DNA from: Uloborus plumipes
Lineage: Eukaryota; Arthropoda; Arachnida; Araneae; Uloboridae
Reading direction: 5' to 3'
NCBI GenBank assembly: GCA_038373865.1
Contig: JAXGGA010006482.1
Span: 1-64,000, forward strand
Length of the DNA: 64,000 nucleotides
The position numbers and the translations under genes are program-made. The notes under the pieces are model-generated. The model saw only the letters and a program-made list of their open reading frames with translations. It had not been told where the DNA came from and searched no databases. Position 1 is the first letter of the stretch. Every line of letters starts with the position of its first letter. Of this stretch, positions 1-11,458 are shown piece after piece.

Positions 1-87
1 GAACAGTAATACAGTAACTTCCCAATATATTGAGCCTCTTTATATCACTCAATTAGATTTATCTTTTGTCTCCTGAAAAACATCAAC

Positions 88-689
88 TAGTCCAGTCAAT
101 CTATGCAAAAAAAAGGGCAAAAATCGCAAATCGGGATTTAGTTCTGATTTTTTAATATGTTGTTTGGGTCACCTAGGGTAGTTCAAATCTAAGTTTGTAC
201 CTTTCCAAAATCTGTGCTCGCTGCGGAATTCGCGAAAAACTGCGAAAATTTCCGACTTTTTTCAGTTTTTCCCTTATAACTTCCAAACTATGCAACTTTT
301 GATTATACATGAGAATGCCCGTTTTGAAGAACACTAAATTTTCAATAATTTGAGCCCAAGTAGCGCTCTGTAGGACCAATAGTTTAGGAGATATCGAACT
401 TCGAAAATTGGTCATTTTTTGCGAAAAGTGAAAAAATTATTCTTCAATCGCATTTCAGACCAAATATTGATATAATTTCCTGCTCTACAAGAATAAAAAT
501 GGACATGAAGCTATAGTAAGTTTAATTGGCTTTCATTTAAGCCCAAAAAGAAGTCTCTGGACTCAGTAGTTCTTCCACAATTACGAAAAACAAAATGATC
601 AAAATTTTTGATTTTTTCGAGAAATGAAAAAAAATCGTTTCTTATAAGAATAAGAGGCACTAGACGATAAGAAATACATAGAATGGTAT
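88..689. repeat. Left terminal inverted repeat (about 600 bp)
   Basis: This matches the reverse complement of 5175-5767 nearly base for base; both arms translate to the same two short open frames in mirror orientation. Those frames therefore come from the inverted repeat and should not be taken as genes. The outermost 30 bases are less well matched than the rest. Confidence 0.85.
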
Positions 690-708
690 AAATAAATAGA
701 ATGGATAC

Positions 709-1480
709 ATGGAACAAGTGACTAATGGCCTAGATTTCCAGTGCTCAAAAATAGTATATCTCCCATTCATTCACGCTCAACCCACAAATTATGACACTGT
801 TTTAACATCTCTTCTTGAGGCCAGTGCAAGAACCAAAGCTCATGGGCAACATACTTGCTTTGTGACATATGATCAACCCCTTTATATGAAAGCCAGAGAC
901 ATTGTTGAGAACTGCCAGCATACCGATTTGAATACGGTGGTAGTGAGGTTAGGTGGTTTTCACCTTCTTATGCCTTTCATGGGAGCTATTGGTGCTATCA
1001 TGGCAGGAAGTGGTCTAAAAGAATTGCTCGCCACAATTTATGCAGAAAACAGTGTTGATAAATTTCTAAATGGACACGCATATTCTAGAGCTGTAATAGC
1101 TCATCTGTTAACAAATCTTTCGTTGGCTCATTCTATTTTCAATGAGATTCAGCTAACTGATGAGGAAAAAATAATTATTGAGGAGATTTTGAATGAAGAT
1201 GACAGATCAATGATTTGGTTGGCAAATGAAAATGAAATTGTTCATAATCTTAATGCAAAATGTAAGGCTGAAGTAGACAAGTAGGAAAGAAAAGGGCCCA
1301 CTTCAAAGCTTTGGGTGCAATATTTCAGGATGACTGCATTAATTAAGAAATTCATTCAGGCTGAGAGAGCAGGTGACTGGGAGCTCCACCTACCTGGACA
1401 CAGTTAGCAAAATGCTTCCATTCTTTTACTCAGCGGGTCATTTTTTTTACGCCAAAAGTACACGCTTATACCTACAAGAT
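709..1480 (+). pseudogene. Academ-like transposase, N-terminal part, broken
   Basis: The open stretch 709-1284 (191 codons) contains YLPFIHAQP, FVTYDQPLYMKA, VVRLGGFH and MAGSGLKELL, motifs I recall from large repeat-encoded proteins annotated as uncharacterized in corals, molluscs and arthropods. A TAG at 1282-1284 interrupts it. The same frame then continues with LWVQYF and FIQAERAGDWELHL, after which the homology jumps to another frame around 1390 (SKMLPFFYSAGHFFYAKS, ending LYLQD near 1480). The true N-terminus is missing because the piece starts only about 20 bases inside the left arm. Its 3' continuation is cut by inserted DNA. Sure as a gene relic; family name inferred. Confidence 0.65.
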
Positions 1481-1482
1481 AT

Positions 1483-3659
1483 CAGGAGCGGCCCTAGCAG
1501 TATTGTCGCCCTGGACCAAATTTCAAAATGCCGCCCCTCTTCCCGATTTAAGTTTGAAAAGAAAAACTGCTGATAAATACGAGCCAATAAATAAATGTTG
1601 TGAATTAAAAACAGCGTGACAAAGTAAACTTCTATATTCAGAGTAGGATTTGACCAAATTTGACCCTATGCTGCTTTAAATATGGGACCCCTTTGGTAGT
1701 CCGTGAAACTTATGATACAGAACCTCATGTTTCTTTTTCTCTTTTCTTTTAATGCTCCTTCTGGCTTTTCTCTTTTTCTTTTGTGTATGTGTGTATGCTT
1801 TTTCATAAACTTTTGAAGATGGATGGACATGAAGAGAATGATGCAGTGACGACTTTAAATGGAGTATAAAATATGTGCAACTTCAGGGGGTTCGGGGGTT
1901 TCTCCCCCGAGAAAAAAATTGAAAAAGTTATCTAAAATTCTGCATTTTGAGACCTTATGAAGAGTTATCAAGACTACAAACATATCAGGAGAAAAATATG
2001 CAAACAAAAACTTTTTAAAAATTTTACCTTCTTTTGCAAATTAAAATCAATAAAAATAGAAATTGCTCGTGCTTGTGATTCTGCAAGTCGTTGACATTAA
2101 TCGACAGAGAAAAGAGCTTGGGAGGTGAAAAGAAAACACATTGTCTCTTACTCACATCGACTTTCGGTATAAAATTAATGTTTGATCGTCGCTCCAACCC
2201 ACCGACTAACACAACACTGTACTAAATGTAACATGATCATTGATCAATCGGGAAAAAATGCATTAAATGATTTGAAAGAAATGGTGTAAAGACTTAGAAA
2301 TCAGGAGAGTAACATCCCGAGAGTTCGGAAAATTAATGGTTCATTTCATACACATGATAAGAAATAAATTTGTAGCACTTTTCAAGGAGTTTTAAAGACA
2401 TTTATTTTCAAAGACAAAAGAAAAACGGTATGTTAGGCACTTTCCAGCCGCTCTTGTCAGTATAGTTACATCAATTTGTTGTTCTCTTTCAATTATCAAG
2501 AGTTCAGAGGCGTGAGTTGCGAAAAATAGTTTCGATTCAAGATAATTTTTCTTTCTGAGTAGGAGGACATTTTAAAAAATGATTTGGAAATATTAAAACA
2601 TATTTGATCTTTCATAAAAACTTTTTAATGTTTGGCACTATAATTGAGCAAATACTGATCACGAGATGAGCCCTTTTAGAATTTTCAAAAACCCAGCGAA
2701 AAATAATGTGCGGAAAAGCTTTTAAAAATCAGCAGCAAATTTAACCATATTTGGAACACGCTTCGAAAAAATCTGCAAAATATTCGGAGAACTAAAATAA
2801 CTTCAAAAAAAAAAAATCTCATTTTCTGCGGATTATTTTGAGCTGGGGAAAGCGAATTTAATTAAAGCGAAAGAACATTTAATTCTTTTTGACTATTTCA
2901 ATATCCTTTATTTTTACTCTCCATTGCTCGGAATTTAGTGTCAGTGATTTGAATAATTTTCATCCTCATTGCTCTGTCTTTGATTTAGCAAAAAGGAAAA
3001 GGAGTTTGTCACTCTTCTTTTAAAGTTAAGAATAGTTTTAATTATATAAGTTCCACATGTGTTGCATAGAAGTAAAACAGTATATTTTAATGATTGTTTT
3101 CTTGTTGAAAATAGCATTGAAACTCCTTTCGTATAAAAAAATTAAGTTGAAAAAAAAAAGCTCAGTTGGGCATTTTTCACAATATTCAAAATTAACCAAC
3201 TCTATTTCGCATCATTAACTTGTTTTGAAGATATAGCTGAATTCTTGTGCTTTTTTTAAGCGAATATTATTTAATTTTACAAACTTTTATGTTTTCTGTG
3301 ATTTATGTATGATATTTGTATGTTAGCTGTTCTGCTCTATTTCCATGGATTTGCGTGTTTACACTGGCGATTAAATAAAGAAAAAAAAAGACTAGTTGGG
3401 TTATTTTTAATGGCAGGATTTTATATTCTGTCTTAAGAATAATCTTGCTGGTAAATGACATTTCCTGAAAAGAAAAACAGATGAGAGACGTAATTACTCA
3501 AAAGGGGAGAAAAAAAGGTAAAAGTTTCTTTGTAAATCAATATTTAAATTTTTTGTTTTCATATGTATTTGCATAACAAATAGACATTGTATCATTAAAA
3601 ACATACAGTTGTCCTAAACCTTTGTACATCATTGAAAAATAGTAGGTTTAGCGTTGAAA
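1483..3659. mobile_element. Foreign insertion splitting the Academ-like gene
   Basis: Homology to the transposase stops at LYLQD and a hAT-type tip (CAGGAGCGGCCCTAGC) starts at 1483. The stretch 1880-2010 repeats sequence also found inside the hAT-like element at 55190-55310 and 56300-56420 (a CAGGGGGTTCGGGGG-like block followed by a shared AT-rich tail), so the source is probably that hAT family. I could not find the right end or a repeat of the expected 8-bp target CAAGATAT. 2010-3660 is AT-rich with no reading frame I trust. More than one insertion and a deletion of transposase sequence are likely. Confidence 0.45.
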
Positions 3660-3900
3660 TTTATAGTGAAATAATGCGAGAAAATGTTGGTTATCCGTTG
3701 TTATTTAAATCGGAATAACGTTTGGAATTGATTGGTTCACTGTTGTTTTTACATTGGAACAACGTTGGAAAAGCGTTCAGATAACGCTGGAAACCAACCG
3801 TTGTATAACCGTTTTCCGACGGTGCACATTAACGTATGTTCTAACGTAAGAGACCGACGTTGGTCTAACGTAACGTGAATACGTTGGCCCAACGCTCGTG
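3660..3900. repeat. CGTTG/CAACG word-saturated segment
   Basis: Short words such as AACGTT, CGTTG and CAACG recur on both strands every 10 to 25 bases in slightly different settings, without a fixed period. It ends where homology to the transposase resumes (about 3900). It resembles in style the other word-saturated segments of this window, each built from a different word. Confidence 0.6.
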
Positions 3901-3904
3901 TACT

Positions 3905-5103
3905 AGCTGGGCTTACACATTTAATCACTTTGGGAGGAACGTAGCAGTGGTGTTTGATGGTTACCCTGAGGATGGAGCTCTCAGAAGTACTAAAACAGCA
4001 GAACGATTGCGTCGCTACTCTGTTCTTAGTAGCAGTGAGATTGTATTTGACTCTTCAACGATCATTACAGTGCCCCAGGAGAAACTATTAGCCAACGAGA
4101 GCAATAAACGACGCCTCATTAACGAGTTGTGCCTTGCCTTTTAACATGAAGGCATTGAAACTAAAAAAGCAACGGAAGATGCAGACTGCATGATTATCCG
4201 AACCGCTCTCGAAAAAAGTACTTTTTACGAGAGCGTGATCGTGGCAGGAGAGGACGTGGACTTACTTGTTCTTCTCTGCGGTTTAGGATCAAACATTCAT
4301 AATGTTTATTTCCAAAAAAATAAAAAAGGTGACTTTACTTGCACACAGTTTTTAACAACTTCATTCAGTGGTGGAGCCAAGGAATTGCCTAAAGGATTCG
4401 AACTGTTTCTTCATGCATTTAGTGGATGCGACACCACATCTGCCCTCTACTGGCAAGGAAAGGCAAAGCTATGCAGCATTTTTGAAAAGAGGCAGAGTTT
4501 GATTCATTTGGCTGGTACATTTCTCCTTCCAGATGTTAGCCACGAAGCCATTGCCAAAGTAGAGCAAAAATGCCTTGTTGCTTTGTACGGAGGAGATGCA
4601 TTCACCGATACTCTGCATGGTCTTCGATTCCAACTGTTTGTTAAAGCAGCTGCCAATGCGAAGGTTAACTTGGCCCGTTTGCCCCCAACTAAAGATGCTG
4701 CCAACTTCCATTCCTATCGTACGTACCATCAAGTGCAAAAGTGGTGGGGGTTGAGAAAGATGCAGTGGAATGGGGTTGGTCAAAAACCCCCAATGGCTTA
4801 ATACCAGTCACAACATTATGTGAACCAGCCTCGCCCATGCTCCTGAAATTTCTATCGTGCAAGTGCAAAAAAGGATGCATGGGAGCATGTTCTTGCCGCA
4901 AAGCCGGACTAAAATGTTCTGCTTTGTGCACTCGGTGCTCTGGAAAAAGTTGCAACAACGTCCATCCAGTTACAATGGACGAAGAAGAGGAAAATACTGA
5001 TAACGTTTCTCTCTTAGACGAATATCTGGAGCAAGAGCGAAAACCTTCCTTTTCTGCAGTTTCGAGATACGAACACAGAAACAAGGACCCTCAAAAAAAC
5101 TAA
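3905..5103 (+). pseudogene. Academ-like transposase, nuclease-like core and CXC-type tail, broken
   Basis: Two same-frame pieces, to 4144 and from 4145 to about 4740, are separated only by a TAA at 4142-4144. They carry VVFDGYPEDG, DADCMIIRTA, VAGEDVDLLVLL, FLHAFSGCDTTSALY, LVALYGG and LPPTKDAANFHSYR. Acidic residues in DADC and EDVDLL look like the metal-binding positions of a PIN/FEN-type nuclease. A frameshift near 4740-4750, in a run of G, moves homology to another frame: VEWGW, then a cysteine-rich block (about 4855-4970) with CKCKKGC, CSCRKAGLKC and CSGKSC, like a CXC domain. The stop lies at 5101-5103, about 70 bases before the right arm. No functional product is expected. Confidence 0.68.
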
Positions 5104-5174
5104 ACATTGATTGAAATTAACCTTGAAGAGTTTTTAAACAATGAAAATAATATTTAAATATAATGTTAACCTTT

Positions 5175-5767
5175 TTTTCCATTCTATGTATTTCTTATCG
5201 TCTAGTGCCTCTTATTCTTATTAGAAACGATTTTTTTTCATTTCTCGAAAAAATCAAAAATTTCGAACATTTTGTTTTTCGTAATTGTGGAAGAACTACT
5301 GAGTCCAGAGACTTCTTTTTGGGCTTAAATGAAAGCCAATTAAACTTACTATAGCTTCATGTCCATTTTTATTCTTGTAGAGCAGGAAATTATATCGATA
5401 TTTGGTCTGAAATGCGATTGAAGCATAATTTTTTCACTTTTCGCAAAAAATGACCAATTTTCGAAGTTCGATATCTCCTAAACTATTGGTCCTACAGAGC
5501 GCTACTTGGGCTCAAATTATTGAAAATTTAGTGTTCTTTAAAACGGGTATTCACATGTATAATCAAAAGTTGCATAGTTTGGAAGTTATAAGGGAAAAAC
5601 TGAAAAAAGTCGGAAATTTTCGCAGTTTTTCGCGAATTCCGCAGCGAGCACAGGGTTTGGAAAGGTGCAAACTTAGATTTGAACTACCCTAGGTGACCCA
5701 AACAACATATTAAAAAATCAGAACTACATCCTGATTTGCGATTTTAATGTCTAATTTGACTGGACTA
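5175..5767. repeat. Right terminal inverted repeat (about 600 bp)
   Basis: Mirror of 88-689; the outer tip reads TTGACTGGACTA and is followed by AAC. Confidence 0.85.
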
Positions 5768-5770
5768 AAC

Positions 5771-7405
5771 CGTATAATATCGATGTCAATTACAGAAAAC
5801 ATTTTTAGTGAGATAGATACTGCAACTGCTGCGTAACTGTACAACTTTTATCTATCGCACATTTTTATGAAACTTTTTTTTGTTGAAATGTAAAACACCG
5901 TTATCGAAAAAATTGTGAAGCAAAACAAAAACAACGATGTTTAAAAATCGTTGAGAAGAAATCGTTGCGTAACTCATCGGTAGTAATTTAAAAGAAAAAC
6001 TATTCCAATGCGATAGATATTGCAACTGGTAAAGATGAATCTTTTTTATTATTACTATTATTATTATTATTTTTTTTTTTTTTTTTTGCTGAAGTGTAAA
6101 ACAGACATCGAAAGAAAAAAAAACATCGACCTTAAAGCATCGATGGTAACTATCAAAAACGTCATAACGATATTGATAGTGTAACGGCTGATTAACGATA
6201 TAACTTTTGGTCGCATATCTTGATGATTTTTTTTTTTTTTGCTGAAATATAAAACATTTACATAAAGAATAATAATGAAATCTATATCTATAAAAATGAG
6301 TGTATGTATATATATATACTTGTTCTCTATACAAATCCACAGTTTGCGTCAGATTTTCATCAAACTTGACACAGAGGTTCCTTGATGCCCTAGAATTCTC
6401 ATAGGCGGGGTCTTGAAATTTTAAAAAATCTAAAAAGCTCAAATTTAAATTTTTTGTCAAAAAATGACCCTTTTATAGGAATCTAGCCTATTTATATTGT
6501 AATCGAGATAGGCCTTTTAGTATTCAAATTGATGAAATTTAAGATTTTTAAATATTAGTATTTTCCAACAATGATTACGATTAAAGTAATGAATTTTCAA
6601 TTTAAGGCTCACCTATTTCCTTTTAGCATTGAAATAAGTAAAAAACAATCATAATTCATGTGGACTTTATAAAAAGAACCACGGATTTGAATTTCAAATT
6701 TGCAATGCGACAACAGTTGCGTCTGTAATGGAGATAAGCCTTCAGAACGAGAAACAGATTTATTTCAGACAGATTCATTAGATTGAGTTATAATAATTTT
6801 TACTTTGTAGGTGGGAACAGTTAATAGAGAAAAGTTAATATTTTGAATTTGGCGGGTGAATTTGATGCTTTTTCTCTTCCATGTGCATATATTTCATGCC
6901 AGTGGACGCGGCAAAGCACAGACAACATTTCTCTTTAATTTTCACCTTTTGATAAGACTATTTTTCTGTAAACGTTTAACTTTCTGTAATATTTTAGTTT
7001 TTTTCAAAGTTTGTACCTAAGAGACTGATTGATGCAAATTATTTTATACCCATATGAATAGAACTCTTTCAAACTTATTTTCCCTGAATGCTATGTTGTA
7101 TTAATAAGCACCCGGGCAACGCCGGGTATTAAGCTAGTAAATAAAATAAAAAAAAAAAAAATGGCGAAAGCAAATTAGAAATGGTTTAGAAACATAGAGA
7201 GCAAAACATCGATAATAATCATAGAAAATGTTTTCTAATGAGATATATACTGAAACGTCTGATTAAGGATGAAAACTTCTAAAAATGTCTGCATATCGTA
7301 TATTTTTATCAAGCTTTTTTTTGCTGGATTATAAAACATCAACCCCAAAACATCGATGCTGGGAAAACATCGACGGTAAAAACATCGATGTCGCAGCCCT
7401 ATTTT
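5771..7405. mobile_element. CATCGATG-rich repeat element, split by a Helitron
   Basis: Blocks near 5800, 6000, 6170 and 7235 repeat the same order: a 'gatagatactgcaac' type phrase, then 'gcatatttttat', a T-run, 'tgctgaaatgtaaaac', then words like CATCGATG. This indicates three to four diverged units of about 170 to 200 bases. The right end, read on the other strand as AGGGCTGCGACATCGATG, looks like a hAT-type tip. The Helitron 6281-7137 sits within it. The left limit is uncertain. Confidence 0.5.
6281..7137 (+). mobile_element. Non-autonomous Helitron
   Basis: It starts TCTATATCTATAAAAATG directly after an A (6280) and ends CTAG directly before a T (7138), the A^T insertion habit of Helitrons. 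A GC-rich hairpin with stem CCCGG and loop GCAACG (near 7111-7126) stands about 10 bases before the terminal CTAG. There is no terminal inverted repeat or TSD, as expected. At 857 bases it encodes no Rep/helicase; no long open frame is present. Confidence 0.88.
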
Positions 7406-7660
7406 GCAGTATAATACTGGCAGCTACGTTTCTAGTTTAAAACATTAAAAAAAGTAATAAACTGTAAAACTGGTAATTTTACCACAAAATTAGCAGTATT
7501 ATACTGTAAAAACAACAGTATAATACTGGCAGCTGAGGTTCCAGTTTAAAACTGTAAAATGCGCTGTAATAAACTGAAACTAGCAATTTTACAGTTTATT
7601 ACTGCAAATTACCATAAAATTAGCTGCATTGTACTATGCGGTCATCTATGTTTTGCAGTG
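7395..7660. repeat. CAGTA/TACTG word-saturated element, copy 1
   Basis: Dense recurrence of TACAGTA, CAGTATAATACTG and AAACTGTAAAAT on both strands. The edges read TTTTGCAGT on both sides in inverted orientation, so it looks like a short inverted-repeat element of the same family as 9071-9848 and 48283-48903. Confidence 0.65.
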
Positions 7661-7771
7661 TGTTAGTCAGCTTTGATTTAATGGTACCTATACAGACGAG
7701 CCGACGCATCAAGATGAAGTTTCATCACTTTGGATCCAGCGCGTGTTTGAGTGCTTGTCCTTTCTCGCCAG

Positions 7772-8754
7772 TATAGATGCAAAGGGTGGAAAAAACCCAG
7801 TTTATTCCCGGGAAAAAACCGGGTTTTTTGGGAAGGGAATTTTGAAAATTCCCGAGAGTTTTGGGAATTTTCAAAGTGTTAAGAAATTCTGGTTCCGAAA
7901 TTTGTATTTGTTGCCCTAATTAGATACATTCAAACGATATTTCCTATATACTTCGCAGCAGTTTAACTTGGCAGTGACGTCACTACGGGCGGAGCCAACA
8001 GCGTGACGTTAGCCTATGAAAAATGAGCTAGATAAAACGTCACAGCCTACTTGGCGAATTAGAGGAGACCGCTGACTGCTTGTGAGCTCTTATTGGCTCC
8101 GCCCGTAGTGACGTCACTGACAAGTTAAGTTGCTGCGAAGTATAGTTATCTTTTGCAGTATATGGAATTGCTTATCAGAAAAATATTTCAAAATAATAAG
8201 TGAAAGAGGCCACCGTATCTTGAGTTTGTTTTGTCACAGGGTATAATTTCAAATTGAGATGGTTTGTTGAGTTTGCTTTCTAAAAGTGCAACTAATTGCT
8301 TATCTCTTGCAATCATTGCTTCTCCACGTATTATTTGATGTTTTTTTTAAACAAAATACTTTGTATTTCATGTAACTGACATAACTTTTTTTTTTACATA
8401 ATTAACATAAAAGTTTTTTCAATATATGTCACATATACAACCTCTTTTAAAACATCACGTTATACACTTTGTTCCAATCGACAGGGTTGTCTGAGTGGGT
8501 TTTATCAAATTAAAAATGTTTATTTCAGCATTATTTTTTTTTCCTCTCCTTTTTTTTAAGAGCAGTGACACTTTATAACAGTACTGTTTTGAAAGTTGCA
8601 TTTTTAACTCAAATAATGACGAAGTCTTTATATTTTACTCATACATTACTCATAACAACTAGTAAAATATTACTATGTTTACATTCAAAATTCCCAATGT
8701 TCCCCAAAATTCCGGGTTTATTCCCCAAAATTCCCGGGTTTTTTTGCATCTCTA
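7772..8754. mobile_element. hAT-type non-autonomous element with CCCGGG-rich ends
   Basis: Tips are TATAGATGCAAA and, inverted, TAGAGATGCAAA. Flanks are CTCGCCAG and TTGGCCAG (6 of 8 match), a worn 8-bp target duplication. The copy at 34676-34981 shows the corresponding empty site (about 34870-34890), confirming that everything between these points is inserted. Both subterminal regions are rich in 'cccgggaatttt' type words. No transposase is recognised. Confidence 0.72.
7951..8140. mobile_element. Palindromic miniature element with CRE-like words
   Basis: Arms beginning CTTCGCAGCAGTTTAACTTG are inverted at the right end, and each arm holds GTGACGTCACTA next to GGGCGGAGCCAA. TA lies at both edges (7949-7950 and 8141-8142). 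It is nested inside the hAT-type element 7772-8754, giving three nesting levels. Size 190 bases; non-coding. Confidence 0.8.
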
Positions 8755-9070
8755 TTGGCCAGTAATCGTGTTTTGGTAATTTTTCACTGTGAGCAATTAT
8801 TAGCGGCACGTGGATTTGGCAAAGCTTAGCAATGTGTGTCAAAACTTTTTTCTGGTAACCCTACTCCGCAACAATGAAACATTGAAAGTACAAGTTCATG
8901 AATTGGATCCAAAGTGGCGAAACTTAATCTTGATGCATGGGCCTGTCTATTATAGCGGCTCTAATGGTACCTACTCGGAGCCAAATATAATAATAAAGTC
9001 TGTTTTTTTCATAAATTCGAATCTGTAAGAAAACGGCAAATCTATCACCTACCAGCTAACCCAAAGTTGA

Positions 9071-9848
9071 TTCTACACTGCAAAAAATAGATGTTACTTC
9101 TACAGAATAATGCAGTTAATTTTACAGTAATAAAATGTAAAATTGCTAAATTTACAGTAATAAACTGTAATGTTGCTAGTTTCAGTTTATTACTGTGCAT
9201 TTTGTAGTTTTAAACTTTAACCTCTGCAGCCAGTTTTTTACTGTTGTGTGTTTACAGTATAACACAGTAAGTTTTATGGTAATAAACTGTAGCACGACTA
9301 ATTTTACAGTAATAAACTGTAATATTACTAGTTACAGTTCATTACTGTGCATTTTACAATTTTAAACTGGAACCTCTGCTGACAGTATTATACTGTTGTG
9401 TTTACAGTATAATACAGTAAATTATAAGTTAATAAACTGTAAAATTGCTAATTTTCCAGTAATAAACTGCAACATGGCTAATTTTACAGTAATAAACTGT
9501 AAAATTGCTAATTTTCCAGTAATAAACTGCAACATGGCTAATTTTACAGTAATAAACTGTAATATTGCTAGTTAATTAGTTTATTACTGTGCATTTTACA
9601 GTTTTAAACTGGAACCTCTGCTGGCAGTATTACACTGTTGTGCTTACAGTATAATACAGTAAATTATAAGGTAATAAACTGTAAAATTGCTAATTTTCCA
9701 GTAATAAATGTAAAGTTGCTAGTTTAACAGTTGTAAACTTTAAAGCAGCTAGTTGTGCAGTTTATTACTGTGGTTTTACAGTTTTTAAGCTGGAACTCCT
9801 GCTGCCAGTATTATACTACATAAAAACAACCTTTTATTTTTTCAGTGT
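9071..9848. repeat. CAGTA/TACTG word-saturated element, copy 2
   Basis: Begins CACTGCAAAAAATAGATG and ends, inverted, with CACTGAAAAAATAAAAGG. The interior is about 60-base quasi-repeats made of ACAGTAATAAACTGTAA and TGCTAATTTT, with a nearly exact tandem copy at about 9440-9550. It contains no believable reading frame. Confidence 0.75.
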
Positions 9849-9892
9849 TCAGCTAAAATGATATGCTATGAATTATCTATTAGGGCCGAGTT

Positions 9893-10077
9893 CAAGTGAA
9901 ACACCATTGCAATCGCTTCGAGGCGATCGCAATAGACCAAAATTGCAATCGCTACTGGAAGTCGAATTACATTAGAATCGCATCTGGTAACGATTGTAAC
10001 GTTTCACTTGAATCCAAATTTGAGAATTTGCGATTGCATTGGTGAGTTGCGATCGTCCGTGTTTCACTTGAATTCCT
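9893..10077. mobile_element. Small inverted-repeat element rich in GCAATCGC/GCGATCGC
   Basis: The ends share TTCAAGTGAAACAC in inverted orientation (about 9893-9906 and 10059-10075). The interior repeats TTGCAATCGC, GCGATCGC and GATTGCA on both strands. I could not assign a clear TSD. Confidence 0.6.
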
Positions 10078-10192
10078 GCCTTAGTGTGGCAGTCAACGTG
10101 TTAACTTCTCTTAGTGCTTTCACCTTACGAAATTTGTCACAAAGAATAGGTGCACATTGTCAATGTTTCAGCTCCAGAAAATGTCTTCAAAC

Positions 10193-11030
10193 CAAGGGCG
10201 GATCCAGAAAATTTTCAAGGGAAGGGCGATTGAATTTATTACTTACTTTTTACTATAGGCTCATTCCATCGTGACTAACGTAACATTCAGAGCCGATTTT
10301 GTAACTGTTTTTACGCGTAACTCAAAGGATAAAAACTTTTTTTTTTGTTTTGCTGGTGGATTTGCAATGTACATGGTATCTATGTATCATTTCTGCTAAG
10401 AATTTAAAACAAAATTACTGACATTAGATATTTTTCCAACCAAAATAGCAGCGTGACTTACGTAACATTTTTGCAACCCTGAAAACTAAATCTCATGTTA
10501 TGAGGCAAAAATTTCTCAAAGCTAAGCAAGTGTTAAAAATTGGATGATATATTTGAAAAATGTGAAAAGTTGGCTTTTAAAAACATAGAACACATTTATT
10601 AAATCTTAATTTTTTTAAGTCTTTAAGTGTCACTTTTACTCAAGATAGAGTGTGACTAACGTAACCATCGAAAAACAAGCAGTAAACACACTACAAACTA
10701 TTTATTATGGTTAATTTCAGTGATAATTACAATACCTTTTCAATTTTTTAAACCTCTTATGTTGTATGATTTTTATTTATTTATTGATACTTTTTTTGCT
10801 TCGGTATTTTTTTTTTCTTCGGCTGACATTTCTATGCAATGACCTGGTTAGCAAATATACTGGTTAGCAAATATTGATGATATAGGTTTCGGACTTCAAA
10901 TCCGAAAAAATTCCGAGGAGTGCCCTAACTTCCTTCCTTTGACGTCATAAAAGTCCTCTAGAACTTCGTTTTTCGAGCTTCAATGTTGAAAATTTACTGA
11001 TGGATGGGGCCTCCCTTAAATCCGTCCCTG
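10193..11030. mobile_element. hAT non-autonomous element, TSD CTTCAAAC
   Basis: CTTCAAAC at 10185-10192 is repeated exactly at 11031-11038. Tips read CAAGGGCGGATCCAG and, inverted, CAGGGACGGATTTAAG. At 10258-10690 lies sequence with three GTGACTAACGTAAC-like words, related to the palindromic element at 44430-44860 and probably a nested copy. No transposase. Confidence 0.85.
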
Positions 11031-11038
11031 CTTCAAAC

Positions 11039-11448
11039 CAAGTTTGCACCTTTTTCTGTCCATTGCTTGCGTGGAATTTCGAAAACGCTTTCAAGTTTTT
11101 AGTGGAGAGAATGCCTTCGAACAAAGCGGTTGTCTGTTAGAATAGATGCTCATAGTTTCGGTTACTATATTGTCAATCGAGAAATTTCTTCAAACACATT
11201 GCAGAGAATAATTTTTTTCGGTACAATGGGTTCTCAACACACACAGTTCAGTTGTATTGCAAAGAGACTTTTTCAAAGAGCGGATTCTAATTAATCCAAA
11301 ATGTCAGTTAACAGACTTGGGTAAAATTTAAAACTGAGACCTTAAATATCTTCCTTAAAACTTTCTGCAAAAAACTGCTGTACTTTTTTGGAGTCTCATG
11401 CCACTGCCAACAGTTTGACTATAAAATTATATATCAGTACAGTACCAC
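11039..11448. other. No feature recognised
   Basis: No reading frame, inverted repeat or RNA gene that I can support. Ordinary AT-rich sequence between two mobile elements. Confidence 0.5.
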
Positions 11449-11458
11449 TATGCTGCCG

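Larger units (their letters stand above)
88..5767 (+). mobile_element. Long-inverted-repeat DNA transposon, Academ-like, decayed
   Basis: The two ends are reverse complements for about 600 bases (88-689 and 5175-5767) and begin TAGTCCAGTCAA. The 3-bp word AAC lies directly outside each end (85-87 and 5768-5770), a possible target-site duplication. Between the arms lie pieces of one gene, in order and on one strand, interrupted by stops, frameshifts and a foreign insertion. A large gene with a nuclease-like core and cysteine-rich C-terminus, long inverted repeats and a 3-bp duplication fits what I recall of the Academ superfamily. The boundaries are well supported; the superfamily name is an inference. 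The copy cannot encode a full protein. Confidence 0.72.
7689..8962. mobile_element. Mutator-like miniature element, copy 1, carrying nested insertions
   Basis: The ends carry GAGCCGACGCATCAAG-type sequence in inverted orientation and the inner landmark CACTTTGGATCCA on each side. A 12-bp direct repeat TAATGGTACCTA flanks it (7679-7690 and 8962-8973), compatible with a 9-bp TSD. A second copy at 34676-34981 has an exact 9-bp duplication. Without its insert (7772-8754) this copy would be about 290 bases, the size of the second one. Confidence 0.7.

Noticed and set aside
173..717. Two open frames in the left arm of the first element, repeated at 5163-5692
   Set aside because: Mirror images created by the terminal inverted repeats; low-complexity composition and no known motif.
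4469..5084. Minus-strand open frames opposite the Academ-like gene
   Set aside because: Antisense shadows; the plus strand carries the recognisable motifs.
5852..6460. 202-codon minus-strand frame
   Set aside because: Runs through homopolymers and across the Helitron boundary at 6281, so it cannot be one gene.
9071..9848. CRISPR-like array
   Set aside because: Quasi-repeats without uniform repeat and spacer lengths, in a eukaryotic genome; fits word-saturated mobile repeats.
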